Shown here piece by piece: positions 16,812 to 24,497 of a stretch of 60,084 bases of DNA. Location: positions 1-60,084 of the IMG/VR virus record IMGVR_UViG_3300030331_003909; one strand, given 5' to 3'. Positions within the stretch are counted from its first letter, which is position 1. Each line of letters opens with the position of its first letter. The notes beneath the pieces were generated by a model. That model was not told the origin of the DNA. It did no database searches and worked only from the letters and a program-made list of their open reading frames with translations. The DNA is from a virus. The translations under genes were made by a program, and so were the position numbers.

Positions 16812-17801
16812 ATGAAAAAAGCATTTATTACGGGTATAGGAGGACAAGATGGAAGTTATCTTGCCGAATACTTAGTAGAGCTTGGATATGATGTACACGG
16901 GATTGTCAGAAGAAATTCTACTCCAGAACACCAAGATACTAGATTAAATCATTTAGAAGGTAAAATAAAAACTTATTATGGTGACCTATTAGACCAAGGA
17001 GGGTTAGAGAGGCTTTTGGATAAGATACAACCTGACGAAATATATAATATTGCTGCACAATCACATGTTAGAATTAGTTTTGACATACCACAATTTACAG
17101 TACAAACTAATTCCTTAGGTGTTTTAAATATTTTAGAAGCCTATAGAAGGAGTTGTCCAAACTCTAAGTTCTATCAAGCTAGTTCTTCGGAAATGTTTGG
17201 TTTAACTGTAGACGAAGATGGGTTTCAAAGAGAAACTACAGTAATGAATCCAGTATCACCTTATGGGTGTTCTAAAGTATTTGGTTATAATATTGTTAGA
17301 AATTACAGAAGAGCTTATAAATTACACGCAACTAATGGAATACTATTTAACCACGAATCACCTAGAAGAGGGTCAAATTTTGTAACAAACAAAGTGGTAA
17401 AAGCGGCAGTTAGAATTAAACTAGGATTACAAGATAAACTAGAACTGGGTAATATGGACTCTTATAGAGACTGGGGTCACTCTTATGATTATGTTAGAGC
17501 AATGCATCTTATGTTACAACAAGATGAACCTGGTGATTGGGTTGTTTCTACAATGGAGACTCATTCAGTCAGAGAAATGTGTGACGTTGTTTTTAAACAT
17601 TTAGATTTAAATTATGAAGATTACGTAGTTCAAAACCCAAAATATATGAGACCTGAAGAACTACCATATTTAAAAGGAGACTCTACTAAAATTAGAACTG
17701 AGCTTGGGTGGAAACCTAAATATAGTTTTAAGATGTTAATGGAGGAAATGGTGGACCACTGGATGAAAGTTTACAGTGCAAAACAAGAAATAAGTTATTA
17801 A
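16812..17801 (+). CDS. gmd: GDP-mannose 4,6-dehydratase
   Basis: The enzyme dehydrates GDP-D-mannose to GDP-4-keto-6-deoxymannose, the first step toward GDP-L-fucose. Evidence: the NADP loop ITGIGGQDGSYLAEYL (6-21), the IVRRNSTP motif that contacts NADP(H), YNIAAQSHV, the catalytic SSSEMFG (Ser126, Glu127) with YGCSK (Tyr151, Lys155), NHESPRRGSNFVT and YRDWGHSYDYV. These are signature blocks of Gmd. The 329-residue length is slightly short but complete. Together with fcl at 14533 it gives the whole two-enzyme GDP-fucose route. Confidence 0.95.
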   Translation: MKKAFITGIGGQDGSYLAEYLVELGYDVHGIVRRNSTPEHQDTRLNHLEGKIKTYYGDLLDQGGLERLLDKIQPDEIYNIAAQSHVRISFDIPQFTVQTNSLGVLNILEAYRRSCPNSKFYQASSSEMFGLTVDEDGFQRETTVMNPVSPYGCSKVFGYNIVRNYRRAYKLHATNGILFNHESPRRGSNFVTNKVVKAAVRIKLGLQDKLELGNMDSYRDWGHSYDYVRAMHLMLQQDEPGDWVVSTMETHSVREMCDVVFKHLDLNYEDYVVQNPKYMRPEELPYLKGDSTKIRTELGWKPKYSFKMLMEEMVDHWMKVYSAKQEISY

Positions 17802-17811
17802 ATAAAAAAAA

Positions 17812-18474
17812 ATGGCAAAACAAAACATTGATAAAGTTCCACCTAAAGGACCTGTAAGATTTTCTATAACTTTATCTCAAGAACAAAAGTTATCTAAAGC
17901 AGAAATGTTAACCCATCCTTTTAATTTTATTGTGGGTAAAGCTGGTTCTGGAAAAACGTTATTAGCTTGTCAAACAGCATTAGATATGTTTTTTAAAAGA
18001 ATGGTAAATAAAATTATAATAACTCGTCCCACAGTTTCTACTGAAGATAATGGTTTTTTACCTGGTTCTGAAAAAGAAAAAATGGAGCCTTGGCTGGTAC
18101 CTATTAGAAGTAATATGAGAAAGGTTTATAATAAACCCACGATATTAGAAAAAATGGAAGAGGATGAGAGTATTGAACTTGTTTCTTTAGCACATTTTAG
18201 AGGAAGGACATTTGAAAATTGTGTTGTTATAGTAGACGAATTTCAAAACCTAACTAAGTCTCAATTAAACATGGCTTTAGGTAGGTTAGGAAAAAATTCT
18301 ACTATGATATTTTGTGGTGATAACCAACAAATAGATTTAAAAGACAAAAATTATTCTGCAATTCATGAAATTCCAAAAATCAAAGATTCTGAATTTGTTT
18401 TTAAATCTGTTTTAGAAGACAATCATCGTCATGAAGCTATAGATGAAGTATTAACATTATTAACAGGTTATTAA
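17812..18474 (+). CDS. phoH: PhoH-family ATPase
   Basis: This 220-residue protein has Walker A VGKAGSGKTLLA (about 42-53), the PhoH hallmark IITRPTVSTEDNGFLPGS (about 64-81), Walker B VVIVDEFQNL and a sensor-like IFCGDNQQIDL. PhoH-like proteins are common in T4-like phages; they are predicted RNA/DNA-associated ATPases whose phage role is unsettled. It starts 10 nt after gmd and so may share the glycan operon transcript. Confidence 0.92.
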   Translation: MAKQNIDKVPPKGPVRFSITLSQEQKLSKAEMLTHPFNFIVGKAGSGKTLLACQTALDMFFKRMVNKIIITRPTVSTEDNGFLPGSEKEKMEPWLVPIRSNMRKVYNKPTILEKMEEDESIELVSLAHFRGRTFENCVVIVDEFQNLTKSQLNMALGRLGKNSTMIFCGDNQQIDLKDKNYSAIHEIPKIKDSEFVFKSVLEDNHRHEAIDEVLTLLTGY

Positions 18475-18512
18475 TAGTTTACAAGTACTATAATTTAACT
18501 AAATTGTAATTA

Positions 18513-19088
18513 ATGAAAAAAAATATATACATAGAATTAAATAATATAATAAGAGATATAAACACTAAAACCATTCAAGTCTATAAAAGTGATAATCCAG
18601 AAAAAGAGTTTACTGAGGATTATGATGGTCAAGACTTACAAAAATACCTGGGTGTTGAGAATGGTGATGAACTGATAGAGTTTATGTATGTGGAAGCACC
18701 TATGAGAATATTCGGTTATGCTTCAGAAACAGAAGATGGTATTTCTTTTATGTTAAATGAATTTTATAAAAAGTATAGGGACGAACATAATCTTACTATT
18801 TTTTCTAATGAGATTGAAAAGTCCAAACCAGCTACTTTAATGTTTTTAGCTAGAATGGGTTTGTTAATAGATAACGTTAAATTTTTTCCTTTAAAAGATT
18901 ATATTAATGTTAACAAAGAAGCTGACATTATCATAACTAACAACGAAAACATTATTAATGTAGGTGAAAGTACATATATTACAGTAAATAAAAAAGAAAG
19001 TGACGTTAAAAACAATGAAATAATTAAAGTCACTTCATTTAAAGAATTAGTAGAAAATGAGTATATTGAAAGAAACGAACTCGCTTAA
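18513..19088 (+). CDS. HAD-like hypothetical protein
   Basis: This 191-residue protein starts with IYIELNNIIRDI and has LTIFSNEIEKSKPATLMFLARMGLLIDNVKFFP (about 92-124) and ADIIITNNENII (about 133-144). The order resembles a HAD phosphatase fold in which strand 1 should carry DxD, a middle strand S/T, and the last strand D. However, the N-terminal Asp pair is replaced (IELNN), so catalytic activity is doubtful. It overlaps the next gene by 32 nt if that gene's first ATG is used. Confidence 0.5.
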   Translation: MKKNIYIELNNIIRDINTKTIQVYKSDNPEKEFTEDYDGQDLQKYLGVENGDELIEFMYVEAPMRIFGYASETEDGISFMLNEFYKKYRDEHNLTIFSNEIEKSKPATLMFLARMGLLIDNVKFFPLKDYINVNKEADIIITNNENIINVGESTYITVNKKESDVKNNEIIKVTSFKELVENEYIERNELA

Positions 19089-19371
19089 AGATTTCCAAGT
19101 GAATATTATGGGTGTGAAAATGGTTGTAGACGTTGAAAGACTAATGTCGGAGATTACCTTAGATACCACTCAAGAAGAGGTGGAGTCCTCTGGATTAGCT
19201 ATAAACGCAGCAAAATATGAAACATTAAGAACCTTACTAGATGTTATATTTACAGGGGACGAACAAATTGATGATAAAATGGGTTATAAAAGTCTTGATA
19301 ATTCTACATTTCCCTTTAAATTAGCATTAAATACATTAATCGAATATAAAATAATAAAAGAAGTTAATTAA
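19057..19371 (+). CDS. Small hypothetical protein
   Basis: This 104-residue acidic, mostly helical protein has no recognisable family. The first ATG (19057) overlaps the upstream gene by 32 nt; Met18 (19108) would avoid the overlap and gives a plausible start MGVKMVVDVERL, so the true start may be there. The C-terminal part (TFPFKLALNTLIEYKIIKEV) looks like a compact helical pair. Confidence 0.55.
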   Translation: MSILKETNSLKDFQVNIMGVKMVVDVERLMSEITLDTTQEEVESSGLAINAAKYETLRTLLDVIFTGDEQIDDKMGYKSLDNSTFPFKLALNTLIEYKIIKEVN

Positions 19372-19377
19372 ACTAAA

Positions 19378-20469
19378 ATGGCAGACGACAAAAATTTTAA
19401 AAAAATAGAAGAAGCTTTAAACCTAGTAAAAAATAAAACAGGTAAGTTATATTTCCTTACTCAAGATACTAAAGGTAATCCAAAAGCTTCAATTTCATAT
19501 ATCTATGGGTTAGTTAAGACATTAAGAGAAAATGGATATGACGCAATAATCTTACATGAGAAAAAAGATTATAAAATTAAAGACGGTAATCCAGAGTGGT
19601 TATCTATAGAGGATTGGTTAGGTGAAGAATTCGCTGAACTTCCACATGCTTGTGTAGAAACGGGTGAACTAAAAGTGGGTCCAGAAGATATACTTGTAGT
19701 ACCTGAATTGTTTGGTCACGTAATGGAACAAACTAAAGATATGGCATGTACAAAAATTGTTTTATGTCAATCTTATGATTATATATTTGAAATGTTACAA
19801 CCTGGAGTCCAATGGATAAACTATGGTTACACTTACGCTATAACAACTTCACAAACATCAAAAGAGTACATTAACAGTGTTTTCCCACAAATGAATGTTT
19901 CGGTGATAACACCAAATATTTCTCCTGTATTCAAAAATCAAAAATTACCAGGTCAACCAATAATTGGGATACATACTAGAGACCCTAGAGATACTATGAA
20001 AATTGTAAAAACTTTTTACGCTAAGTACCCACAATTTAAATGGATAACGTTTAGAGACATGAGAGGAATGTCAGTAGAATTTTTCGCTAACACTTTAAAT
20101 GAAATGTGTGTTGGTGTTTGGGTGGATGACATATCAGGTTTTGGTACTTTCCCTCTAGAATGTATGAAAACTGGTGTTCCAGTAATTGGTAAAATTCCTA
20201 ACTTAAAACCAGATTGGCTGAAAGAAGAAAACGGTTTTTGGACTTACGAGTCTACACAAATTGTAGATATTATCCAAGCTTACATTAAAACATGGTTAGA
20301 AGATTCATTACCAGAACAACTACTGGAAGAAATGGATAAAACTATAGAACCTTACACTGTAGAAAATACTACTGCTCAATTACTAGAATTTTTTGGTAAG
20401 GTAGAAGAAGAAAAAATAAAAGAATTAGAAAATGCTTTAAATAAATTTACTTTAAAAGAAGAAAAATAA
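19378..20469 (+). CDS. GT-B glycosyltransferase
   Basis: The 363-residue protein has a GT-B layout. The N-terminal half has GKLYFLTQDT and SISYIYGLVKTLRENGYDAIIL. The C-terminal half has IIGIHTRDPRDTMKIV and VWVDDISGFGTFPLECMKTGVPVIGK, a GT4-type ExxxxxxxE-like donor site (GFGTFPLECMKTGVPV). A charged helical tail follows. Donor sugar is unknown. It sits 2 nt before another glycosyltransferase, extending the glycan cluster beyond PhoH. Confidence 0.75.
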   Translation: MADDKNFKKIEEALNLVKNKTGKLYFLTQDTKGNPKASISYIYGLVKTLRENGYDAIILHEKKDYKIKDGNPEWLSIEDWLGEEFAELPHACVETGELKVGPEDILVVPELFGHVMEQTKDMACTKIVLCQSYDYIFEMLQPGVQWINYGYTYAITTSQTSKEYINSVFPQMNVSVITPNISPVFKNQKLPGQPIIGIHTRDPRDTMKIVKTFYAKYPQFKWITFRDMRGMSVEFFANTLNEMCVGVWVDDISGFGTFPLECMKTGVPVIGKIPNLKPDWLKEENGFWTYESTQIVDIIQAYIKTWLEDSLPEQLLEEMDKTIEPYTVENTTAQLLEFFGKVEEEKIKELENALNKFTLKEEK

Positions 20470-20470
20470 A

Positions 20471-21268
20471 ATGGAAAATATAACAGTAATTATCCCACTA
20501 CATAAGATAGATGAAAAATTTAATAACTACTTTATCAACTGTGTAAAAAGTCTAAAAAGTCAAACTTCAGTACCTTCAAACATTTTGATTGTAAGGTCTA
20601 AAGACGATAAATTAAAAAATTATTTAGATAATTTTAACTTTGAAGAATTAAATGTGGAAGTCGTAGAAAATGAAGGTGAAACAGATTATATGTCCCAGAT
20701 TAATTATGGAGCATCCCAAGTTAAAACTAAATGGTTTTCTATTTTAGAATATGATGATGAATATTCAAATATTTGGTTTAATAATGTAGAAAAATATTCT
20801 TCACACTATAATGATGTAGACATATTTTTACCTTTAGTGGTGGACGTGACAGACGAAGGAGAATTTATAAACTTTACTAATGAAGCTGTTTGGGCAATGA
20901 ATTTTAGTGATAAAATGGGTTATCTAGATAATGCATGTCTTCTAAGGTATCCTAATTTCCAAACCAGTGGTCTTGTAATTGATAAAGAAAAATTTGAAGA
21001 AATAGGTGGTTTTAAACCATCAATGAAACTAACCTTTGTTTATGAATTACTTTTAAGAGCTACTTATAATGATGTAAAAATATTTACGATACCTAAAGTA
21101 GGTTATAAACACACCAATATGAGAAGTGGTTCTTTATTTTGGGACTATAGGTATGATGAATCTAAAAAAATTAGTTCTGATGAGGCTAATTTTTGGATTG
21201 AGTCAGCAAAGAAAGAATACTTTTTTACTACCGATAGAGGAATAAAATACGAACCAGAGACAGTGTAG
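20471..21268 (+). CDS. GT2-family glycosyltransferase
   Basis: The 265-residue protein begins ITVIIPLHKIDEKFNNYFINCVKSL, the N-terminal strand-helix of GT-A enzymes. It continues with SQINYGASQVKTKWFSILEYDDEY (about 76-99), where EYDDEY is the DxD-like metal site, and has LVIDKEKFEEIGGFKPSM typical of GT2 acceptor loops. Sugar specificity is unknown. Its TAG stop shares a base with the GTG start of the sigma-like gene, so the two are coupled. Confidence 0.75.
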   Translation: MENITVIIPLHKIDEKFNNYFINCVKSLKSQTSVPSNILIVRSKDDKLKNYLDNFNFEELNVEVVENEGETDYMSQINYGASQVKTKWFSILEYDDEYSNIWFNNVEKYSSHYNDVDIFLPLVVDVTDEGEFINFTNEAVWAMNFSDKMGYLDNACLLRYPNFQTSGLVIDKEKFEEIGGFKPSMKLTFVYELLLRATYNDVKIFTIPKVGYKHTNMRSGSLFWDYRYDESKKISSDEANFWIESAKKEYFFTTDRGIKYEPETV

Positions 21269-21972
21269 TGCCAAGGCCTAAATCTAAAAATACTATGTAT
21301 TTTGGTGAACCACAGGAAGCTGCGGTTCGCATGTTTTTAACAGCTACTACTCTAACTGAAAAAAATCAAATATATAATAAACATCTATATTCACCTTTAA
21401 ATAAAATGATAGACAGTATCATTAGGAGGTATAAATTATATAGAAAAGGTGAAGAATTTAGAGATATACACGCTGATGTTTTATCTTTCTTAATAACTAA
21501 AGCAGATAAATTCAAACCAGCTAAAGGTAAAAAAGCTTATTCTTATTTTGGTACTATTTGTAAAAACTATTTGATGGGTCAAATAATAAAAGACCAAAAA
21601 CACCAGAATAGAAACATTTCATATGAAGATATCTCTACTTCTTTGGAAACCAGAGAAGACCAAATATACTATATCCATAATGACGGACCAACCGACCATT
21701 CTAAATTTTTTATAGACTTAATAGACCGTATTGAGGAATTTATGTCTACAACTCATTTAAATGAAAATGAGGTAAAGATAGGTTCAGCTTTAATAGAAGT
21801 TTTTAGTAATTATGATGAAATATTTATTCACGGTGAGGGGAATAAGTTTAATAAAAATTTAGTGCTCTTAAATTTAAGAGAGATGACAAATCTTTCGACT
21901 AAAGAAATACGTAACTCTTTAAAAAAGTTCAAAGTAATCTATAAGGGTGTCATAGATGACTCGGGAGAATAG
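21268..21972 (+). CDS. gp55-like late sigma factor
   Basis: This 234-residue protein has a single sigma-70 region-2-like block: LYSPLNKMIDSIIRRYKLYRKG, FRDIHADVLSFLITKADKFKP, then KKAYSYFGTICKNYLMGQII followed by a basic stretch and ISYEDI (about 41-125). This layout matches the T4 gp55 group, small sigma factors that direct host polymerase to late promoters. Start is GTG overlapping the upstream TAG. The N-terminus MPRPKSK is echoed by MPRPKKK in the next gene. The repeated TATTTAT(A/T) motif in this window is the natural candidate target. Confidence 0.7.
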   Translation: MPRPKSKNTMYFGEPQEAAVRMFLTATTLTEKNQIYNKHLYSPLNKMIDSIIRRYKLYRKGEEFRDIHADVLSFLITKADKFKPAKGKKAYSYFGTICKNYLMGQIIKDQKHQNRNISYEDISTSLETREDQIYYIHNDGPTDHSKFFIDLIDRIEEFMSTTHLNENEVKIGSALIEVFSNYDEIFIHGEGNKFNKNLVLLNLREMTNLSTKEIRNSLKKFKVIYKGVIDDSGE

Positions 21973-21989
21973 GCTTTCATCATTACTGG

Positions 21990-21997
21990 TATTTATT
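21990..21997 (+). promoter_or_regulatory. Putative late promoter (TATTTATT)
   Basis: TATTTATT lies 19 nt before the ATG at 22017, in the short gap after the sigma gene. It matches the recurrent late-promoter candidate and would head the tail/baseplate genes 22017-26184. Confidence 0.5.
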
Positions 21998-22016
21998 TAA
22001 TATAAAACAATGTATT

Positions 22017-22385
22017 ATGCCTAGACCCAAAAAAAAAGATATACAATTAAATAATGAAAGTGTCCTAGCACTATTACAAGAAATATATAATGAATGTGTG
22101 GAACAAAGAACTACTGCAATTCGTATTCAAAACAAGATGTTAGGTTTTATGCAAGGAGCTGACGACTTACAACAGTTAGGTCCAGTCATAAAAGAACAAC
22201 AAAAAGTAATAGACTCCTCATTAGAGAAAAAAATTCAATTAGCTAAAATACAAAGTACCTTAACTCAAAAACAGATAGGTGACGCAGACTCTCTGGGCAC
22301 CTTATCGTTAGATGACCGTGAATCTTTAAATCTACTTTTAAATAAAAAAGATGAGGATGATAAAAAAGATGAATATAAAATGTAA
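22017..22385 (+). CDS. Small hypothetical phage protein
   Basis: This 122-residue helical, Gln/Lys-rich protein has no known domain by eye. Its N-terminus MPRPKKKDI resembles that of the sigma-like protein just upstream (MPRPKSKNT), which may reflect a shared binding tail or chance. The C-terminus is very acidic and basic (KKDEDDKKDEYK). In T4 a small co-activator (gp33) works with gp55, but nothing in the sequence establishes that here. It overlaps the next gene by one base. Confidence 0.6.
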   Translation: MPRPKKKDIQLNNESVLALLQEIYNECVEQRTTAIRIQNKMLGFMQGADDLQQLGPVIKEQQKVIDSSLEKKIQLAKIQSTLTQKQIGDADSLGTLSLDDRESLNLLLNKKDEDDKKDEYKM

Positions 22386-24289
22386 TGGCACAAGATATTT
22401 CAGATAGTAAACGTAAAGGATTAGATGGTATTCAAAACCTTCAAAATACTAATGACGCTATAGATTCATTAAAAGAACAAGTTAATTTAGATAGTCTAAT
22501 GAGTTCTATGGAAAGTACTCAGGAGGAAGGTGCTAATATGTTGACTTACTTTATGGATTTAATTAAAACTACTGGGGGTAATGAAGCTATTACAGATTTA
22601 AGAGAAAAACTTGGTAAGGAGACACCTCAATTAGCTGATGAATGTAAGGAAGTAGTTTTTGAGGAACTAGTCAAATTTATAAATTGTAATGTTAACTTTA
22701 CAATACCTTCCTCTAATTCCACAACTGGTGTTGATTCTAACGCTATGGAAATACCTATAAAAAGTATAGACCCATTTAGATTACTTAAAAACTCGCCAAC
22801 CAGTAATGTGGGTAAAGCTACATATGAAAAGTTAGACCCAAGTACTGGTCAAATACCATATTCAACTAATAAAGAATTATTTCAAAGACTAGAAAACCCA
22901 ACACTACAACAAGATTATTTAGGTGGTTCTGGACAAAGACTGTTCACTATAGAGTTTGATGGTAATGAAAATTACATAATAAGACCCGTAGGTTATAATG
23001 ATACTTTTGATGATAATACCATATTACCACAAAACGATAGAAAATTAGTAGAATTTTTAAGAGATTACTATGATTCTATAAAAATATTTGAAGGACAAAA
23101 TTTTTTAGGTGTTTTACTAGATTCCTTATCTGGATTTTTAAGTATTCAAGCGGATTTAAGTGGTAGAGAAGTAGAGTTAAAAGGTAAATTTGGTAAAGTA
23201 ATAGATAAATTAATGGCTTTGTGTGACGATGATGGTGACGGTTCTACGGGAGCCCCAATTAATTCGTCGGGTATAGGGCATTTAGCTGAAGATATACCAG
23301 GTGCTAACACTGACTTTTGGGATTTTGGTCCACAAGACCTAAGAAATATAGAAGAAGAAACAAATTTAAAACTTAAAGGACTAATTAAATTTGTAACATG
23401 TAACGATATTGAGGGTGGTGTCGACGTGGATGAATTAAACGGAATTATAGATTCGTTATTAAGTGAAGGTAATTTTGGTCTAGAAGGTATGCAAATAAAC
23501 TCTGGTATGGAAGCCGCTGTACAAGGAATGACTGTAGATGGCTCCAAAGGACTAAGTTTCAGATTACCAGCTTTACAAGCAGATTTTGATTTAAATATAT
23601 TAAAGAAATTACCCTTAATTTTGATAAGTTTAATTTTAACACCTAAAGTTATTTTAGGTTTTGCTATAGCTTTAAAAGCGATAGGAGAGTTTTTAGAAAA
23701 CTTTGATATTATGGATTTTATTAAAAAGTTTTTTAGACTTATTTGGAAAATAGTAAAAAGGTTAAAAGATATAATTTTAGAGTTTATCTGGCAAGAAATT
23801 AAAAAATATATAATAAAATTAGTTAAAGACATTTTACAAGAGGTAATAAAAGAAAAGCACCAAAAACAACTTGCAATAATTAATTCTTTAATTCAAACCT
23901 TACTTTCTGCTGTTGATTCTTTGGATAATCTCGGAGATTGTAGGAGTATATTAGATACTTTATTAAAGTATATAAAGATACCCCCAGTGCCACCCATCAA
24001 CGTACCCAACAATCTAGTATTCGCTGCAGAAGCAAGACCAGGTTTTAGTGATGTAAGAGCATTTCAAAATGTCTTAGAAAATTTTCAAAAATCAGGTATA
24101 AGTACGGAACCACACCCTGATGGTTCTCCTAATCAAAATGTTATAATGGCTTTCAGTATGATAAAAGGTGTTGAAAAAGAAAGATTAGAGAACGGTAAAA
24201 CTAAAATAGTTACGTACCCACAAAACGTTCAAACAGCTGCAGGTCCAGGTGTTACTGAAAGAGGAAGTGGTGTAGGTATTCCACTTTAA
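22385..24289 (+). CDS. Large virion-associated protein with hydrophobic helices
   Basis: The 634-residue protein has a polar N-terminal half, then a strongly hydrophobic stretch beginning LPLILISLILTPKVILGFAI (about 408-427) followed by amphipathic Lys/Ile-rich helices up to about 490. The C-terminal part is Pro/Gly-rich and polar. Such a segment could be buried in a tail tube or tape-measure-like assembly, or insert into a host membrane during DNA entry. It lies between the sigma gene and a spike-like protein, so a tail or baseplate role is likely. I recognise no named family. Confidence 0.6.
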   Translation: MAQDISDSKRKGLDGIQNLQNTNDAIDSLKEQVNLDSLMSSMESTQEEGANMLTYFMDLIKTTGGNEAITDLREKLGKETPQLADECKEVVFEELVKFINCNVNFTIPSSNSTTGVDSNAMEIPIKSIDPFRLLKNSPTSNVGKATYEKLDPSTGQIPYSTNKELFQRLENPTLQQDYLGGSGQRLFTIEFDGNENYIIRPVGYNDTFDDNTILPQNDRKLVEFLRDYYDSIKIFEGQNFLGVLLDSLSGFLSIQADLSGREVELKGKFGKVIDKLMALCDDDGDGSTGAPINSSGIGHLAEDIPGANTDFWDFGPQDLRNIEEETNLKLKGLIKFVTCNDIEGGVDVDELNGIIDSLLSEGNFGLEGMQINSGMEAAVQGMTVDGSKGLSFRLPALQADFDLNILKKLPLILISLILTPKVILGFAIALKAIGEFLENFDIMDFIKKFFRLIWKIVKRLKDIILEFIWQEIKKYIIKLVKDILQEVIKEKHQKQLAIINSLIQTLLSAVDSLDNLGDCRSILDTLLKYIKIPPVPPINVPNNLVFAAEARPGFSDVRAFQNVLENFQKSGISTEPHPDGSPNQNVIMAFSMIKGVEKERLENGKTKIVTYPQNVQTAAGPGVTERGSGVGIPL

Positions 24290-24299
24290 ATAAAAAAAT

Positions 24300-24497
24300 A
24301 TGAATTTAAAAGAGACAATAGAAGATTACAAAAACGCATCTAATGTAGATTTATACAAAGCTTTAACTTTTTTAAAAGAAAGATTCGAAAGTGATAAATC
24401 TAGAGTTATTGAAATAACTTACCAGATAGATGCTTTAGAAGCGGATTACAATAAATTGTATGATGAATATAAAAAAAGAGTAGGTTCTCATGAGTAA
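24300..24497 (+). CDS. Small coiled-coil protein
   Basis: This 65-residue, highly charged helical protein (LKERFESDKSRVIEITYQIDALEADYNKLYDEYKKR) looks like a single coiled coil. It overlaps the spike-like gene by 8 nt, so it is probably co-translated with it and could be an assembly partner or chaperone. Confidence 0.6.
   Translation: MNLKETIEDYKNASNVDLYKALTFLKERFESDKSRVIEITYQIDALEADYNKLYDEYKKRVGSHE

Noticed and set aside
23146-23832. 228-codon minus-strand open frame inside the 634-residue tail gene
   Set aside because: The plus-strand gene fits the operon, spacing and direction; the minus frame has low-complexity Ser/Ile/Lys content and no upstream signal.
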